A stretch of DNA of 33,529 nucleotides from an uncultured Bacteroidales bacterium (lineage in GTDB: Bacteria > Bacteroidota > Bacteroidia > Bacteroidales > P3): assembly GCA_900314725.1 (NCBI GenBank), contig OMWJ01000019.1, positions 1 through 33,529 of the forward strand, read 5' to 3'. Positions 6,302 to 15,096 of the stretch are shown here, piece after piece; within the stretch, counting starts at the first letter, position 1, and each line of letters begins with the position of its first letter. The position numbers and the translations under genes were made by a program. The notes beneath the pieces were generated by a model, which did not search any database, was not told the origin of the DNA, and saw nothing but the letters and a program-made list of their open reading frames with translations.

Positions 6302-7423
6302 ATGTCAAAAGAAGATAGATTTGCTTTTCCAAAGGTTGTGAAATGGATTGTTAGCGTTGCTATTGTTGCTTTAATCCTTTTTCTTCTTTGGTATTTTAGA
6401 TTTCTGATGAGTTGTATTTTTCTTGCTATTATATTTTCTTTAGTAGGACGACCTATTATGAGTTTCTTAGAAAAACTGAAAATAAGAAAATATCATCTTC
6501 CTAAAAGCCTTTGTGCTGGTTTAACTTTATTATTAGAAGCAGCCATCTTGTCTTTAGTAATCTATTTGCTTGTTCCGTTGATAGTATCTCAAGCAATGAG
6601 TTTTGCAGACTTAGATATTGAAAAAATATCCGAATACTATTCTTTTCATATAAAGAACATAGAGCAATCTATCGCAGCATATAATATCCTACCTGAAAAT
6701 CTCAGCCTTGAGACCTTTATTAGTGAAAGGATAATGGCTGTTCTCAATAGTTTTAAGCTGACTACACTTGCTCCAAGCCTTCTTTCTTTTGCTTCAAGTC
6801 TTGTTATGGGTATTTTTATAACAATGTTTGTTACTTTCTTTTTCCTTAAAGATTCTCACACTGTTATGCGTTTTGTTGATAATGTTACTCCTGATAAATA
6901 CATTCCAGAAGTTCATAATATTATAAGCAATACCCGCCGTTTGATTTCAAGATATTTTGTTGGGATTTTCTGTGAAATACTTCTTATGATTACTTTTCTT
7001 AGCATAGGATTCTACATCGTAGGTTTTAACAATGCTATTCTTATTGCATGTATATGTGGAACTATGGTTATTCTTCCTTACATCGGAGTCTTAATAGGAG
7101 GCGGTTTGGGATTGATGATACTTATAACAGACTTTCTTTCAAAGAATCCTAATGGAGATATTTTTCCATTGGTTTTTACTTTTTTAATAGTCTTCTTAAT
7201 AGTGAAATTAATAGATGACTTTCTTCTACAACCTTTTATTTATTCTAAAAGTGTTAAAGCACAACCCTTAGAAATATTCATCGTTATACTTATGGCTGGA
7301 AAAGTAGGAGGAGTTCTTGGTATGATTTTAGCAATACCTGTATATACTTTTCTAAGAATAATTGCCAAAGAGTTCTTTTCAAAGTGGAAGTTTATTAAAT
7401 CCCTAACCAAAGAAATAGGATAA
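6302..7423 (+). CDS. AI-2E family transporter (PerM/UPF0118)
   Basis: A 373-residue membrane protein with seven or eight hydrophobic segments and an amphipathic stretch near 80-150 between the first and second pairs, as in the PerM/YdiK/TqsA family. GKVGGVLGMILAIPVYTF near 338-355 is the typical family end motif. Members have been linked to autoinducer-2 export and to ion antiport, so the substrate here is unknown. It is part of the same operon: 23 bases after queD and overlapping mutS2 by one base (TAATG). Confidence 0.85.
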   Translation: MSKEDRFAFPKVVKWIVSVAIVALILFLLWYFRFLMSCIFLAIIFSLVGRPIMSFLEKLKIRKYHLPKSLCAGLTLLLEAAILSLVIYLLVPLIVSQAMSFADLDIEKISEYYSFHIKNIEQSIAAYNILPENLSLETFISERIMAVLNSFKLTTLAPSLLSFASSLVMGIFITMFVTFFFLKDSHTVMRFVDNVTPDKYIPEVHNIISNTRRLISRYFVGIFCEILLMITFLSIGFYIVGFNNAILIACICGTMVILPYIGVLIGGGLGLMILITDFLSKNPNGDIFPLVFTFLIVFLIVKLIDDFLLQPFIYSKSVKAQPLEIFIVILMAGKVGGVLGMILAIPVYTFLRIIAKEFFSKWKFIKSLTKEIG

Positions 7424-9873
7424 TGATAAAAGCAAACGAGATTGGATTCAATGAAATTCAAAATTCTATAAAAGAAAAATGTAAAACTACTTCAGCAAAA
7501 CTTTTAGTTGATAATCTGCATTTCCTTTCTGACTACAACAAAATAGATACCCTTTTGCAAGAAAGTTACGAAATGAAAACTCTTTTGCTTGGTATAAAAG
7601 ATTTTCCACAAGAAAACTACTTTGACTGCACCGCTTTTTTAAAAGAACTTAGGATAGAAAACACCTGCATATCTCAACAAGATATGAGAACTTTTCTTCT
7701 TTCCTATTCTGCTATAAGAGATATATTGTCTTTTTTTGCTAATGAAAAACAAGAACTTCCTATTCTAAGCGAAACTTACAAGAATCTTCTTTTCAATGAA
7801 GAAATACTTAAAGAGTGTTCTCGCATTATTGACAGCGATGGAGAAATAAAAGAAAGTTGTTCTCCTTTGCTTAGAGAGATAAGGCAAAAGCAAGGCAAGT
7901 GTAAATTGCAGATGAATCGCAAAATTCAAAACATTCTCTCTGATTCCAAAACAAACGGTTGGACATCTTTGGACGATGATATAACCATTCGCAATGGTTC
8001 TTTGGTTATTCCAGTAAAGTCTTCTTATAAAAAACAAGTCAAAGGCATACTTCACGATACTTCTCAAACGGGACAAACTTTTTACATAGAGCCAGAAGAG
8101 ATAGTAGAACTCAACTTTGAAATCAAAGAACTCTTCCTTGAGGAGCAAAGAGAAATTCACAGAATACTTTTAGAATTCTCAAATCTTCTGAGAGAGGATT
8201 TAGATAATCTTTTGGATTGTTACGATTTTCTTGTCAAGATAGACTACATTAGGGCAAGAACATTATATTCTATAGAGATAATGGCAACAAAGCCAGATAT
8301 AAAATCCACGCCTTTTCTTAATTGGTATGAGGCAAGACATCCTTTATTGGAAGCTTCTTTAAAGAAAAAACAAAAGACTATTGTCCCTTTACGAATATCC
8401 CTTGACAAAGAGCATAGAATACTTATCGTCTCTGGTCCTAATGCAGGAGGTAAATCGGTTTGTTTGAAGACCGTTGCTTTGTTACAATATATGTTACAAT
8501 GTGGTCTGCTTGTGCCAATGAAGGAAACTTCGCAGATGGGTATCTTTGATGATATTTTTATCTCTATTGGTGATTCGCAAAGTATAGAAAACGACCTTAG
8601 TACTTATTCTTCTCACCTTTTACAGATGAAAACAATATGCGAAAATGCCGATAAAGACTCTATGTTTCTTATTGATGAATGCGGAGCTGGAACAGATCCA
8701 AGCATAGGAGGAGCAATCGCAGAGAGTATTTTAGAATATCTTAATGAGATAAAGGCGTGGGGAGTGGTTACAACGCATTATTCTAACCTTAAACACCTCG
8801 CTCTTAGCCATTCTTCTATACTTAATGGGGCTATGCTCTTTGACAATGAGAATATGCTTCCACTATTTACCCTAAGTATAGGAACTCCTGGCAGTAGCTT
8901 TGCTTTTGAAATTGCTCAAAGAATAGGATTAAGCAAAGACATCATTGAATCTGCTAAACAAAAAGTTGGAACGGCTCAAGTTCGTTTTGAACAAGAATTA
9001 CAACAGATAGAAGTTGAGAAACTTTCTCTGCAAAAGGAACGAAGAAGAATGACAGAATATGATGAAGAATTATATAAAATCGTCCAGAAATACAAAGTCT
9101 TGGAGGAACGATTATCTTTAGAAAAGAAAGATATTCTTAATCAGGCACGTTCTCAAGCAAAGGAAATTCTTCAAGGAGCAAATAGAAGAATAGAAAAAAC
9201 AATAGAGCAGATTCATTCTTCAAAAGCCGAGAAAGAGAAAGTAAAGCAACTTAAACAAGAAGTCAAAGAACATATAGAGCAACTTAGCGAAGACATAAAG
9301 CAAGAGGACTCTTTAGTTGAAAAATCTTCCAAAGACACTAATGCAGAACCAAGTTTAGCAAAAAAGACTCATCTGAAAATAGTTCATACTCCTATTGTTG
9401 AAGGAGATTATGTTGTTTTTGGTGAAGAGGAAAACGTTATGGAAGTAAAGAGTGTTGGAAAAAACAGCGTAGAACTTATCAATGGCATAATGAGTATTAA
9501 AACCCGTTTAAGCAATGTTAAAAAGATAGACAAGCAAAGTTATCTTCGCCAAGAAAAGAACAACAAAAAGAATGCTACTTCTTTTGTCTCCAATCCAATA
9601 ATGAATAGAATAAATGAGATTCGTGCCAAGTTTTCTCCACAGATAGACCTTAGAGGCGAAAGGGGAGAAGATGCGTTGAAGAAAGTTGCTGACCTTTTAG
9701 ACACTGCACGCTTATTAGGAGAAAGTCAAATAAAAATCTTGCACGGCAAAGGCGATGGCATTCTTAAAGTTCTTATAAGAGATTATCTGAAAACTCTTCC
9801 TGATGTAAAAACATTTTATCCTGAAAGAGTGGAATTCGGAGGCGAAGGAATAACTATAGTAGAATTAAACTAA
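7423..9873 (+). CDS. mutS2: MutS2 (Smr-domain ATPase)
   Basis: An 816-residue MutS2. The N-terminal part covers lever and clamp helices, then the ATPase follows with GPNAGGKS (338-345) and Walker B LIDE around 416-419 (LIDECGAGTDP). A charged coiled coil spans about 520-640. The C-terminal Smr domain has IDLRGERGEDAL (near 741) and HGKGDG (774). It lacks the mismatch-recognition domain of MutS1. MutS2 is linked to suppression of recombination and, in Bacillus, to rescue of collided ribosomes through the Smr region. It ends the wecA-like operon; its ATG overlaps the previous stop. Confidence 0.95.
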   Translation: MIKANEIGFNEIQNSIKEKCKTTSAKLLVDNLHFLSDYNKIDTLLQESYEMKTLLLGIKDFPQENYFDCTAFLKELRIENTCISQQDMRTFLLSYSAIRDILSFFANEKQELPILSETYKNLLFNEEILKECSRIIDSDGEIKESCSPLLREIRQKQGKCKLQMNRKIQNILSDSKTNGWTSLDDDITIRNGSLVIPVKSSYKKQVKGILHDTSQTGQTFYIEPEEIVELNFEIKELFLEEQREIHRILLEFSNLLREDLDNLLDCYDFLVKIDYIRARTLYSIEIMATKPDIKSTPFLNWYEARHPLLEASLKKKQKTIVPLRISLDKEHRILIVSGPNAGGKSVCLKTVALLQYMLQCGLLVPMKETSQMGIFDDIFISIGDSQSIENDLSTYSSHLLQMKTICENADKDSMFLIDECGAGTDPSIGGAIAESILEYLNEIKAWGVVTTHYSNLKHLALSHSSILNGAMLFDNENMLPLFTLSIGTPGSSFAFEIAQRIGLSKDIIESAKQKVGTAQVRFEQELQQIEVEKLSLQKERRRMTEYDEELYKIVQKYKVLEERLSLEKKDILNQARSQAKEILQGANRRIEKTIEQIHSSKAEKEKVKQLKQEVKEHIEQLSEDIKQEDSLVEKSSKDTNAEPSLAKKTHLKIVHTPIVEGDYVVFGEEENVMEVKSVGKNSVELINGIMSIKTRLSNVKKIDKQSYLRQEKNNKKNATSFVSNPIMNRINEIRAKFSPQIDLRGERGEDALKKVADLLDTARLLGESQIKILHGKGDGILKVLIRDYLKTLPDVKTFYPERVEFGGEGITIVELN

Positions 9874-9920
9874 TAATCAAAATTTTTCTTATTATTTCTT
9901 CCGCTTTAAATAAAATTTTA

Positions 9921-9928
9921 TAATTTTG
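9921..9928 (+). promoter_or_regulatory. Promoter -7 box of the leucine-rich-repeat protein
   Basis: TAATTTTG lies 36 bases before the ATG at 9965. The upstream region is T-rich but lacks a clear TTTG at 19-20 bases. Confidence 0.6.
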
Positions 9929-9964
9929 CAGAAATGATTAATAACTAATAAAAAATAAAAGATT

Positions 9965-11122
9965 ATGAGTAAAATAGTAAAACCTTTTATAGCAATAGTT
10001 TTCGCTGTTGTATTAAGCATAAGTGCTTATGCTTATACTTTTGAAGTAGATGGCATATATTATCATTACCCTGGTGGTGAGTATAGAGTCTATGTAACAC
10101 ACGGTGATTATGATGTGGAGGGATGGTATTCACCTTCCTATTCCGGTGCAGTTGTTATTCCTGCAACAGTTACTTATGAAGAACAAACTTATACCGTTGT
10201 CGGCATCCACGATAACGCATTCTATGGTTGTGAAAATTTAACCTCTGTCACATTACCAAATACTATTGAAGAAATATATCAATTTGCTTTTCAAGGTTGT
10301 ACTAATTTAACTTCTATTACTCTTCCTAATAGTATTAGATTAATTGAACATGATGCTTTTGGTTCCTCCGGTTTAATATCTATTACAATACCAAATGGAA
10401 TTACAACAATAGAATCTGGAACTTTTGCGGGATGTGCAAGTTTAACGTATGTTGATTTGCCAACAAGCCTTACAACCATAGAAGAGTCAGCTTTTGCAGC
10501 ATGTAGTAGTCTTTCTCATATTGACATACCAAGTAATGTAGAGTTTATAGGTGATAATGCTTTTTATAATTGTACAAGCTTAACTTCTATTAACTTACCT
10601 AATATTACATCTATTAATCAAGGTGTGTTTAATGGTTGTACAAGCTTGGCTATAGTAAAGATACCTGAAACTGTTACAAGTATTGGCTCACGTGCTTTTG
10701 GGGAATGCACTGCTTTAGATACTGTTACTTGTTTAGCAGAAGTTCCTCCAGTATTGAATTATGAAGCATTTTACTATGTGAATACATTTGAAGATGTTGT
10801 TCTTAGCGTTCCTTGCCAGAAGATACCAGATTACCAAGGTGCAGAAAATTGGCTTTATTTTAGAAGGATGGTAGATGATTGTGGAAATTCTGACATAGAA
10901 AAAGTAGATAAAGAAACTATTTTGGCTGTTTTCCCGAATCCTGCGAAAGAGACCATAACTTTGTCAGTTGAAGAAGATGTTTTTATTTTTAATACTCTCG
11001 GACAAATAGTTAAACAGGTTAATAATACAAAAGGAACAGTAACAATATCTGTTGCAGACCTGCCAAACGGAACATATTATATAAAATCTGGCAATAAACA
11101 ACAAAGATTTATAAAAGAATAA
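9965..11122 (+). CDS. Secreted BspA-like leucine-rich-repeat protein with T9SS sorting domain
   Basis: A 385-residue secreted protein. A signal peptide covers residues 1-23 (hydrophobic FIAIVFAVVLSIS, cleavage likely after AYA). An entry region of short strands follows, then seven to eight repeats of the LRR_5/BspA type from about residue 80 to 255, with the pattern AFxxCxxLTSIxLPxxIxxI. The last 62 residues (FPNPAKETITLSV to the end, ending QRFIKE) form a type A T9SS sorting domain, so it should be exported through the outer membrane by that system. BspA-like proteins often bind host or partner-cell surfaces; the ligand here is unknown. It is transcribed alone, with its own promoter box and terminator. 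Confidence 0.9.
   Translation: MSKIVKPFIAIVFAVVLSISAYAYTFEVDGIYYHYPGGEYRVYVTHGDYDVEGWYSPSYSGAVVIPATVTYEEQTYTVVGIHDNAFYGCENLTSVTLPNTIEEIYQFAFQGCTNLTSITLPNSIRLIEHDAFGSSGLISITIPNGITTIESGTFAGCASLTYVDLPTSLTTIEESAFAACSSLSHIDIPSNVEFIGDNAFYNCTSLTSINLPNITSINQGVFNGCTSLAIVKIPETVTSIGSRAFGECTALDTVTCLAEVPPVLNYEAFYYVNTFEDVVLSVPCQKIPDYQGAENWLYFRRMVDDCGNSDIEKVDKETILAVFPNPAKETITLSVEEDVFIFNTLGQIVKQVNNTKGTVTISVADLPNGTYYIKSGNKQQRFIKE
10207..10727 (+). repeat. Internal leucine-rich repeats (about 69-bp period)
   Basis: Repeated units of about 23 codons encode the consensus NAFxxCxxLTSIxLPxxIxxI. The units have diverged at DNA level, so recent expansion is not indicated. One unit is shortened (LPNITSINQGVF) and lacks a few residues. 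Confidence 0.8.
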
Positions 11123-11157
11123 CGTTGGAACACTGTTAAAAAAGTGTTTTATCTCTT

Positions 11158-11199
11158 AAAAATCCCTGATTAAATTTTTAAAATCAAGGATTTTTTTTT
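11158..11199 (+). terminator. Terminator of the leucine-rich-repeat gene
   Basis: A 12-bp stem with one mismatch (11160-11171 with 11182-11193) and a T run of nine. The loop region shares 18 identical bases (11171-11188) with the element at 30189-30206. Confidence 0.82.
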
Positions 11200-11291
11200 G
11201 ATTTTTCACCTTTATTTTTCGACAATCTTTGTTTAGAGGGGAAAAAAACAAATATCTTTATGCGAGATTGGATTTATACAGCACAAAAACA

Positions 11292-11329
11292 AAATCACCT
11301 GCAAAAAAACTCTTGCAGGTGATTTTTTT
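11292..11329. terminator. Terminator facing iorB
   Basis: A perfect 13-bp stem (AAATCACCTGCAA at 11292-11304, TTGCAGGTGATTT at 11313-11325) with an 8-base loop. It lies just past the iorB stop on the minus strand; T runs on both sides allow action in both directions. Confidence 0.88.
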
Positions 11330-11343
11330 GTATGAAATAGTGT

Positions 11344-11928
11344 TTATAATTTTTTATCTGCAACTTCTCTACCTGCTCTTAAAGCTTGGATATTTGCTTC
11401 AACAACAGCCTCACCTTTTCTTGCGAAGTTCTGACGAACAGCATCTTCTAATTTAGCAAGGTCAATCTTCAGATATTTGCTTGCTGCTCCCAAAACAACC
11501 ATATTAGTTCCTTTTGGATTATTAACATCCTTTGCTATCTGGTCAGCATCAAAGATGATATGATTAGGGAACTTTTCTATCTCTTTTGTTATTGTTTCCA
11601 AATCAGGATAGTTTGGAATATTTACAAAAGGATTTTGGTTTGTGATAATCCAACCTGTTTTCTTGTTAAGGAAATTAACATAACGCAAAGCCTCCATTGG
11701 CTCAACAGAAAGGATGATATCGCACTCTCCTTCTGGGATAAGGTCAGAAGCAATAGGTTCATCTGACAAACGAAGGTGAGATTGAACGTCTCCACCTCTT
11801 TGACTCATTCCGTGAGTCTCAGCTTGTTTCATATACATGCCCATTTCCAAGGCTGCTTTTGAAATGATGGCTGCACTACTCAAAGCACCCATGCCACCAA
11901 CACCGCAAAGTATAATGTCTATCTTCAT
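11344..11928 (-). CDS. iorB: Indolepyruvate:ferredoxin oxidoreductase, beta subunit
   Basis: A 194-residue subunit of the 2-oxoacid:ferredoxin oxidoreductase gamma-domain type. IorA and IorB together oxidise aryl pyruvates from aromatic amino acids to aryl-acetyl-CoA, reducing ferredoxin. The N-terminal CGVGGMGALSSA (8-19) and KQAETHGMSQRGGDVQSHLR (34-53) are typical of IorB. Length is normal. The catalytic partner iorA, usually the adjacent gene, is not in the window. The gene stands alone between its terminator and a divergent AT-rich gap. I found no clear promoter box in that gap on this strand. Confidence 0.9.
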   Translation of the reverse strand: MKIDIILCGVGGMGALSSAAIISKAALEMGMYMKQAETHGMSQRGGDVQSHLRLSDEPIASDLIPEGECDIILSVEPMEALRYVNFLNKKTGWIITNQNPFVNIPNYPDLETITKEIEKFPNHIIFDADQIAKDVNNPKGTNMVVLGAASKYLKIDLAKLEDAVRQNFARKGEAVVEANIQALRAGREVADKKL

Positions 11929-12161
11929 TTTCTATATATTTATTTTGGTTATTACTATTTTATCTTTTACTAACGTTGAACATATCCATTTTATTTTACA
12001 AAAAAGCTTTAATATTTAAATTTTTATCATTTATGTTCTTATTTCTTGTCTTATCTCTTGATTTCTAATATTTTTAGATTTTAATTAAATAATATTTTTT
12101 GAAGCCAGAAATATAATAACCTACATTATTATGCTTATTTTCTCATTTTAAAAAATTTCTA

Positions 12162-12169
12162 TACTTTTG
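12162..12169 (+). promoter_or_regulatory. Promoter -7 box of der
   Basis: TACTTTTG ends 24 bases before the ATG at 12194. It overlaps an in-frame TTG at 12167, which argues against that TTG as the start. No good upstream box is seen. Confidence 0.65.
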
Positions 12170-12193
12170 CAAAAACAAATTCTTAGAAGAATA

Positions 12194-13507
12194 ATGGGCA
12201 ATATAGTAGCAATAGTAGGAAGACCTAATGTAGGGAAATCAACTCTTTTCAACCGTTTGACAGGAAGCAAGATCGCAATAACCGACCCTACTTCGGGCGT
12301 AACGAGAGACAGAAACTATGGAAAGAGCAATTGGAATGGCAAGGAGTTCTCTGTCATAGACACAGGCGGGTATATGCAGGGAGGAGACGATGATTTTCAG
12401 GAAGAAATCTGCGATCAGGTCCGTTTAGCCATAGATGAGGCGGACGTTATTCTTTTTCTTGTGGATACCAAGGAAGGTCTTACTGCAATGGACGAAGAGA
12501 TTGCCGACCTTTTGCGAAAAAGTCGCAAAAAAACTCTTTTGGTTGCCAACAAGGTGGATACTTTCCAAAAATCACTTACAACTCCTGAGTTCTATTCCCT
12601 TGGTTTGGGCGAAATATATTCTATCTCTGCTGCCAATGGAAGCGGAACAGGTGAGTTGTTAGACGAATTGGTCAAGGATTTTAAAGACGAAGAAACCTTC
12701 ATAGACGAAGAGGCGGAACTACCACACTTAGCTGTTGTGGGAAGACCTAACGTTGGCAAGTCTTCTTTCATCAATATGATTACCGGTCAGCAGAGAAACA
12801 TTGTCAAAGACCTCGCCGGTACAACTCGCGACAGCATAAACACACGCTACACCCTCTTTGGCTTTGACTTTATCTTGGTGGATACGGCAGGACTTAGAAA
12901 AAAGAACGCTGTAAAGGAAAATATTGAGTTCTATTCTACTATGCGTGCAATCAGAAGCATAGAGACAAGCGATGTATGTATAGTTATTGTGGATGCAACG
13001 GAAGAATTCTCTGCTCAAGATTTGAATGTTTTCTCTCTTTGTGAAAGAAACAACAAAGGTATTGTGCTTGTTGTGAATAAATGGGATAAGGTAGAGAAGG
13101 AAACAAACACAATGAAGGAATACGAGGCAAGGATAAGGCAGAAGATAGCTCCTTTTAGTGATGTGCCAATAGTATTTACATCCGTTATCAACAAACAACG
13201 AATCTTCAAAGTTTTGGAGCAAGCACGCAAAGTCTTTGAAAACCGCAAAAAACAGATACCTACAAGCAGACTGAACGAAGACCTTTTGCCTGTAGTCAAA
13301 GAACAGAATCCTCCTCCTGAGTATAAGGGGAAGAGAGTCAAGGTGAAATACATCACACAACTGAAAACAGCTTATCCTCAGTTTGTTTTCTATTGTAATT
13401 TGCCTCAATATGTAAAACAAGACTATATCCGTTTCTTAGAAAACAGAATAAGAGAACTCTACGACTTTAACGGTGTGCCAATAAAAGTCTATTTCAGAGA
13501 AAAGTAA
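12194..13507 (+). CDS. der: Ribosome biogenesis GTPase Der (EngA)
   Basis: A 437-residue GTPase needed for late assembly of the 50S subunit. Two G domains are in tandem: GRPNVGKS (9-16) with DTGG and NKVD, then GRPNVGKS (183-190) with DTAGLRKK and NKWD (295-298). A C-terminal KH-like domain ends VPIKVYFREK. I start it at ATG 12194 (MGNIVAIVGRPNVGKST). The frame stays open upstream to a TTG at 12167, but that codon lies within the promoter box. comEC follows after 6 bases. Confidence 0.97.
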   Translation: MGNIVAIVGRPNVGKSTLFNRLTGSKIAITDPTSGVTRDRNYGKSNWNGKEFSVIDTGGYMQGGDDDFQEEICDQVRLAIDEADVILFLVDTKEGLTAMDEEIADLLRKSRKKTLLVANKVDTFQKSLTTPEFYSLGLGEIYSISAANGSGTGELLDELVKDFKDEETFIDEEAELPHLAVVGRPNVGKSSFINMITGQQRNIVKDLAGTTRDSINTRYTLFGFDFILVDTAGLRKKNAVKENIEFYSTMRAIRSIETSDVCIVIVDATEEFSAQDLNVFSLCERNNKGIVLVVNKWDKVEKETNTMKEYEARIRQKIAPFSDVPIVFTSVINKQRIFKVLEQARKVFENRKKQIPTSRLNEDLLPVVKEQNPPPEYKGKRVKVKYITQLKTAYPQFVFYCNLPQYVKQDYIRFLENRIRELYDFNGVPIKVYFREK

Positions 13508-13513
13508 TCTTCA

Positions 13514-14842
13514 ATGTTTAGAAAGTTTTTTGAAAAACGACCTATATTTCTACCACTTGTTATTTTAATAGTTACCATTATAGTGTATGATAGTTGTTGT
13601 CCTGTCATATTCTTTCGTAATCATTATGTGAAACATGCAAACTCCAAAACTGAATACTTTAAGTATGTAATAAAGTCAAAGCCTAAACAGACCAGAAAAG
13701 GCAATCACTTCTCCTATACTGCCAAGACTGTTGCTTATTTTTCTGTAGATGATTCTCAATGGCACGAATGCACGGGAGATATAAAACTCTATATCCCTAA
13801 ATGTAGCATAAATGCAGAAAGAAATCCTGAAGTTGATTACTTAGACACTATTATCACAAAGAACAACCTTCTTTCCATAAAGAATTTTGATTCTTCTTTT
13901 AACTATGTACGTTATATGCGACATCAAAGAATCTATCATTCTTTTTTCGCAAATGATTTTGAACTCCAAAAGCGGAAGAAAACAAGTAATATCTTTGAAA
14001 TATCTTTTGATATAAACGAGAAACTAAGAAACGTTTTACTCAATACCTTAGACAAAAAAACATCCTCGGTCGCTATTGCTATGCTTTTGGGAGACAAAAC
14101 AGAAATGGATGATGAGGTCAGACAGTCTTTTAATGCTTCAGGTTTAGCACATCTGCTTTGTGTTTCAGGCTTACATATAATGATATTAATAGGATTCTTC
14201 TCTTTTCTTTTCAAATGGTTTCTTCCTCTTAACATCAGAGGGCTTTATTTCAGACAGGTTATCCTTGTTCTTTTGTCTTGGATTATAGCTTTTATCGTTG
14301 GCTTGACACCTTCTTCTATGAGGGTCGCTACAATGCTGAGTATTCTGTTTATCAGTGAGATATTTCTTCTAAATAATGACAGGTTAAATATTTTGTTGCT
14401 TACTGCTTTTATCTTCCTTTTGATAAATCCTTTGATATTGTTCAATGTAAGTTTTCAACTTTCTTTCCTTGCTGTTTTGGGAATATTAGCTTTCAAGCCA
14501 TGGATTAATAATCGTATAAACAAAACTATTACGCTCTTGCCTATAAGAAATCATCTGTTAAACAGACTTTTATATTCCATCAGTAGTAATGTTTCTGTTT
14601 CCATTGCAGTTCAACTTTGTTGTCTGCCTGTGTTGCTTTTTTATTTCAAATCCTTTCCTCTCTTTGCCATAATAGGAAACCTTGTCGCCATTCCTTTAGC
14701 ACAGATAATACTTATAACTCTTGTTTTCTTCTTATTTTTAGCTCAGGTGCCAATAATTTCCGCTTCTCTTTCTTACATTCTACAAATGGAAATAGATGCT
14801 TTGATTTATGTTGCGGAAATAGGTGGTAAATGGTTTGCTTAA
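13514..14842 (+). CDS. comEC: ComEC/Rec2-type DNA uptake channel protein (short form)
   Basis: A 442-residue membrane protein of the ComEC family, the inner-membrane channel for single-stranded DNA in natural transformation. There is an N-terminal membrane helix, then a soluble OB-like region (about 40-130). The Competence domain follows, with HLLCVSGLHIMIL near 214, PSSMRVATML, NVSFQLSFLAVLGI and GNLVAIPLA. No metallo-beta-lactamase-like domain follows. Many Bacteroidota forms also lack it but are often longer than this one, so it could be a minimal or truncated version. Both ends look natural, and it is downstream of der in the same unit. Confidence 0.85.
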   Translation: MFRKFFEKRPIFLPLVILIVTIIVYDSCCPVIFFRNHYVKHANSKTEYFKYVIKSKPKQTRKGNHFSYTAKTVAYFSVDDSQWHECTGDIKLYIPKCSINAERNPEVDYLDTIITKNNLLSIKNFDSSFNYVRYMRHQRIYHSFFANDFELQKRKKTSNIFEISFDINEKLRNVLLNTLDKKTSSVAIAMLLGDKTEMDDEVRQSFNASGLAHLLCVSGLHIMILIGFFSFLFKWFLPLNIRGLYFRQVILVLLSWIIAFIVGLTPSSMRVATMLSILFISEIFLLNNDRLNILLLTAFIFLLINPLILFNVSFQLSFLAVLGILAFKPWINNRINKTITLLPIRNHLLNRLLYSISSNVSVSIAVQLCCLPVLLFYFKSFPLFAIIGNLVAIPLAQIILITLVFFLFLAQVPIISASLSYILQMEIDALIYVAEIGGKWFA

Positions 14843-14866
14843 GTATTGATTTTCTTGTATTTAAGG

Positions 14867-14990
14867 GTTGTTCAAAAAAGTCTTCGTCTTTTTTTCTCAA
14901 ATCTTGATGTTTAGGGTCTAAAGAGTTGGTTTTAATTTTTTAAAACCAACTCTTTTTTTACAGAGAGAAAGAGTTGATAAAAAACTGTCT
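14867..14990. repeat. Mosaic intergenic repeat, copy B, with terminator-like hairpin
   Basis: The left end at 14867 matches the start of copy A. A 14-bp perfect stem (AAAGAGTTGGTTTT at 14920-14933, AAAACCAACTCTTT at 14942-14955) has an 8-base loop and a T run of seven. The 42 bases at 14919-14960 match 30218-30259 at all but one position. The 11 bases at 14903-14913 are the reverse complement of 1291-1301 in copy A. It could end comEC transcription; it lies 136 bases before ftcD. Confidence 0.8.
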
Positions 14991-15096
14991 TCCTAACGCA
15001 ATTTATCCGCTTGTAAAAATCATATTTATACTAACACTAAGACAATAAAAATTAAGAAAAAACGTTATCATTTTAATTTTTAATACAAATAAAATT

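Noticed and set aside
12167-12193. Upstream TTG start for Der, adding 9 residues
   Set aside because: The TTG lies inside the TACTTTTG promoter box, and the protein from ATG 12194 begins exactly like other Der proteins.
12728-13420. A 230-codon open frame on the minus strand inside der
   Set aside because: It mirrors a highly conserved gene, has a cysteine- and histidine-rich composition typical of antisense frames, and shows no family motif.
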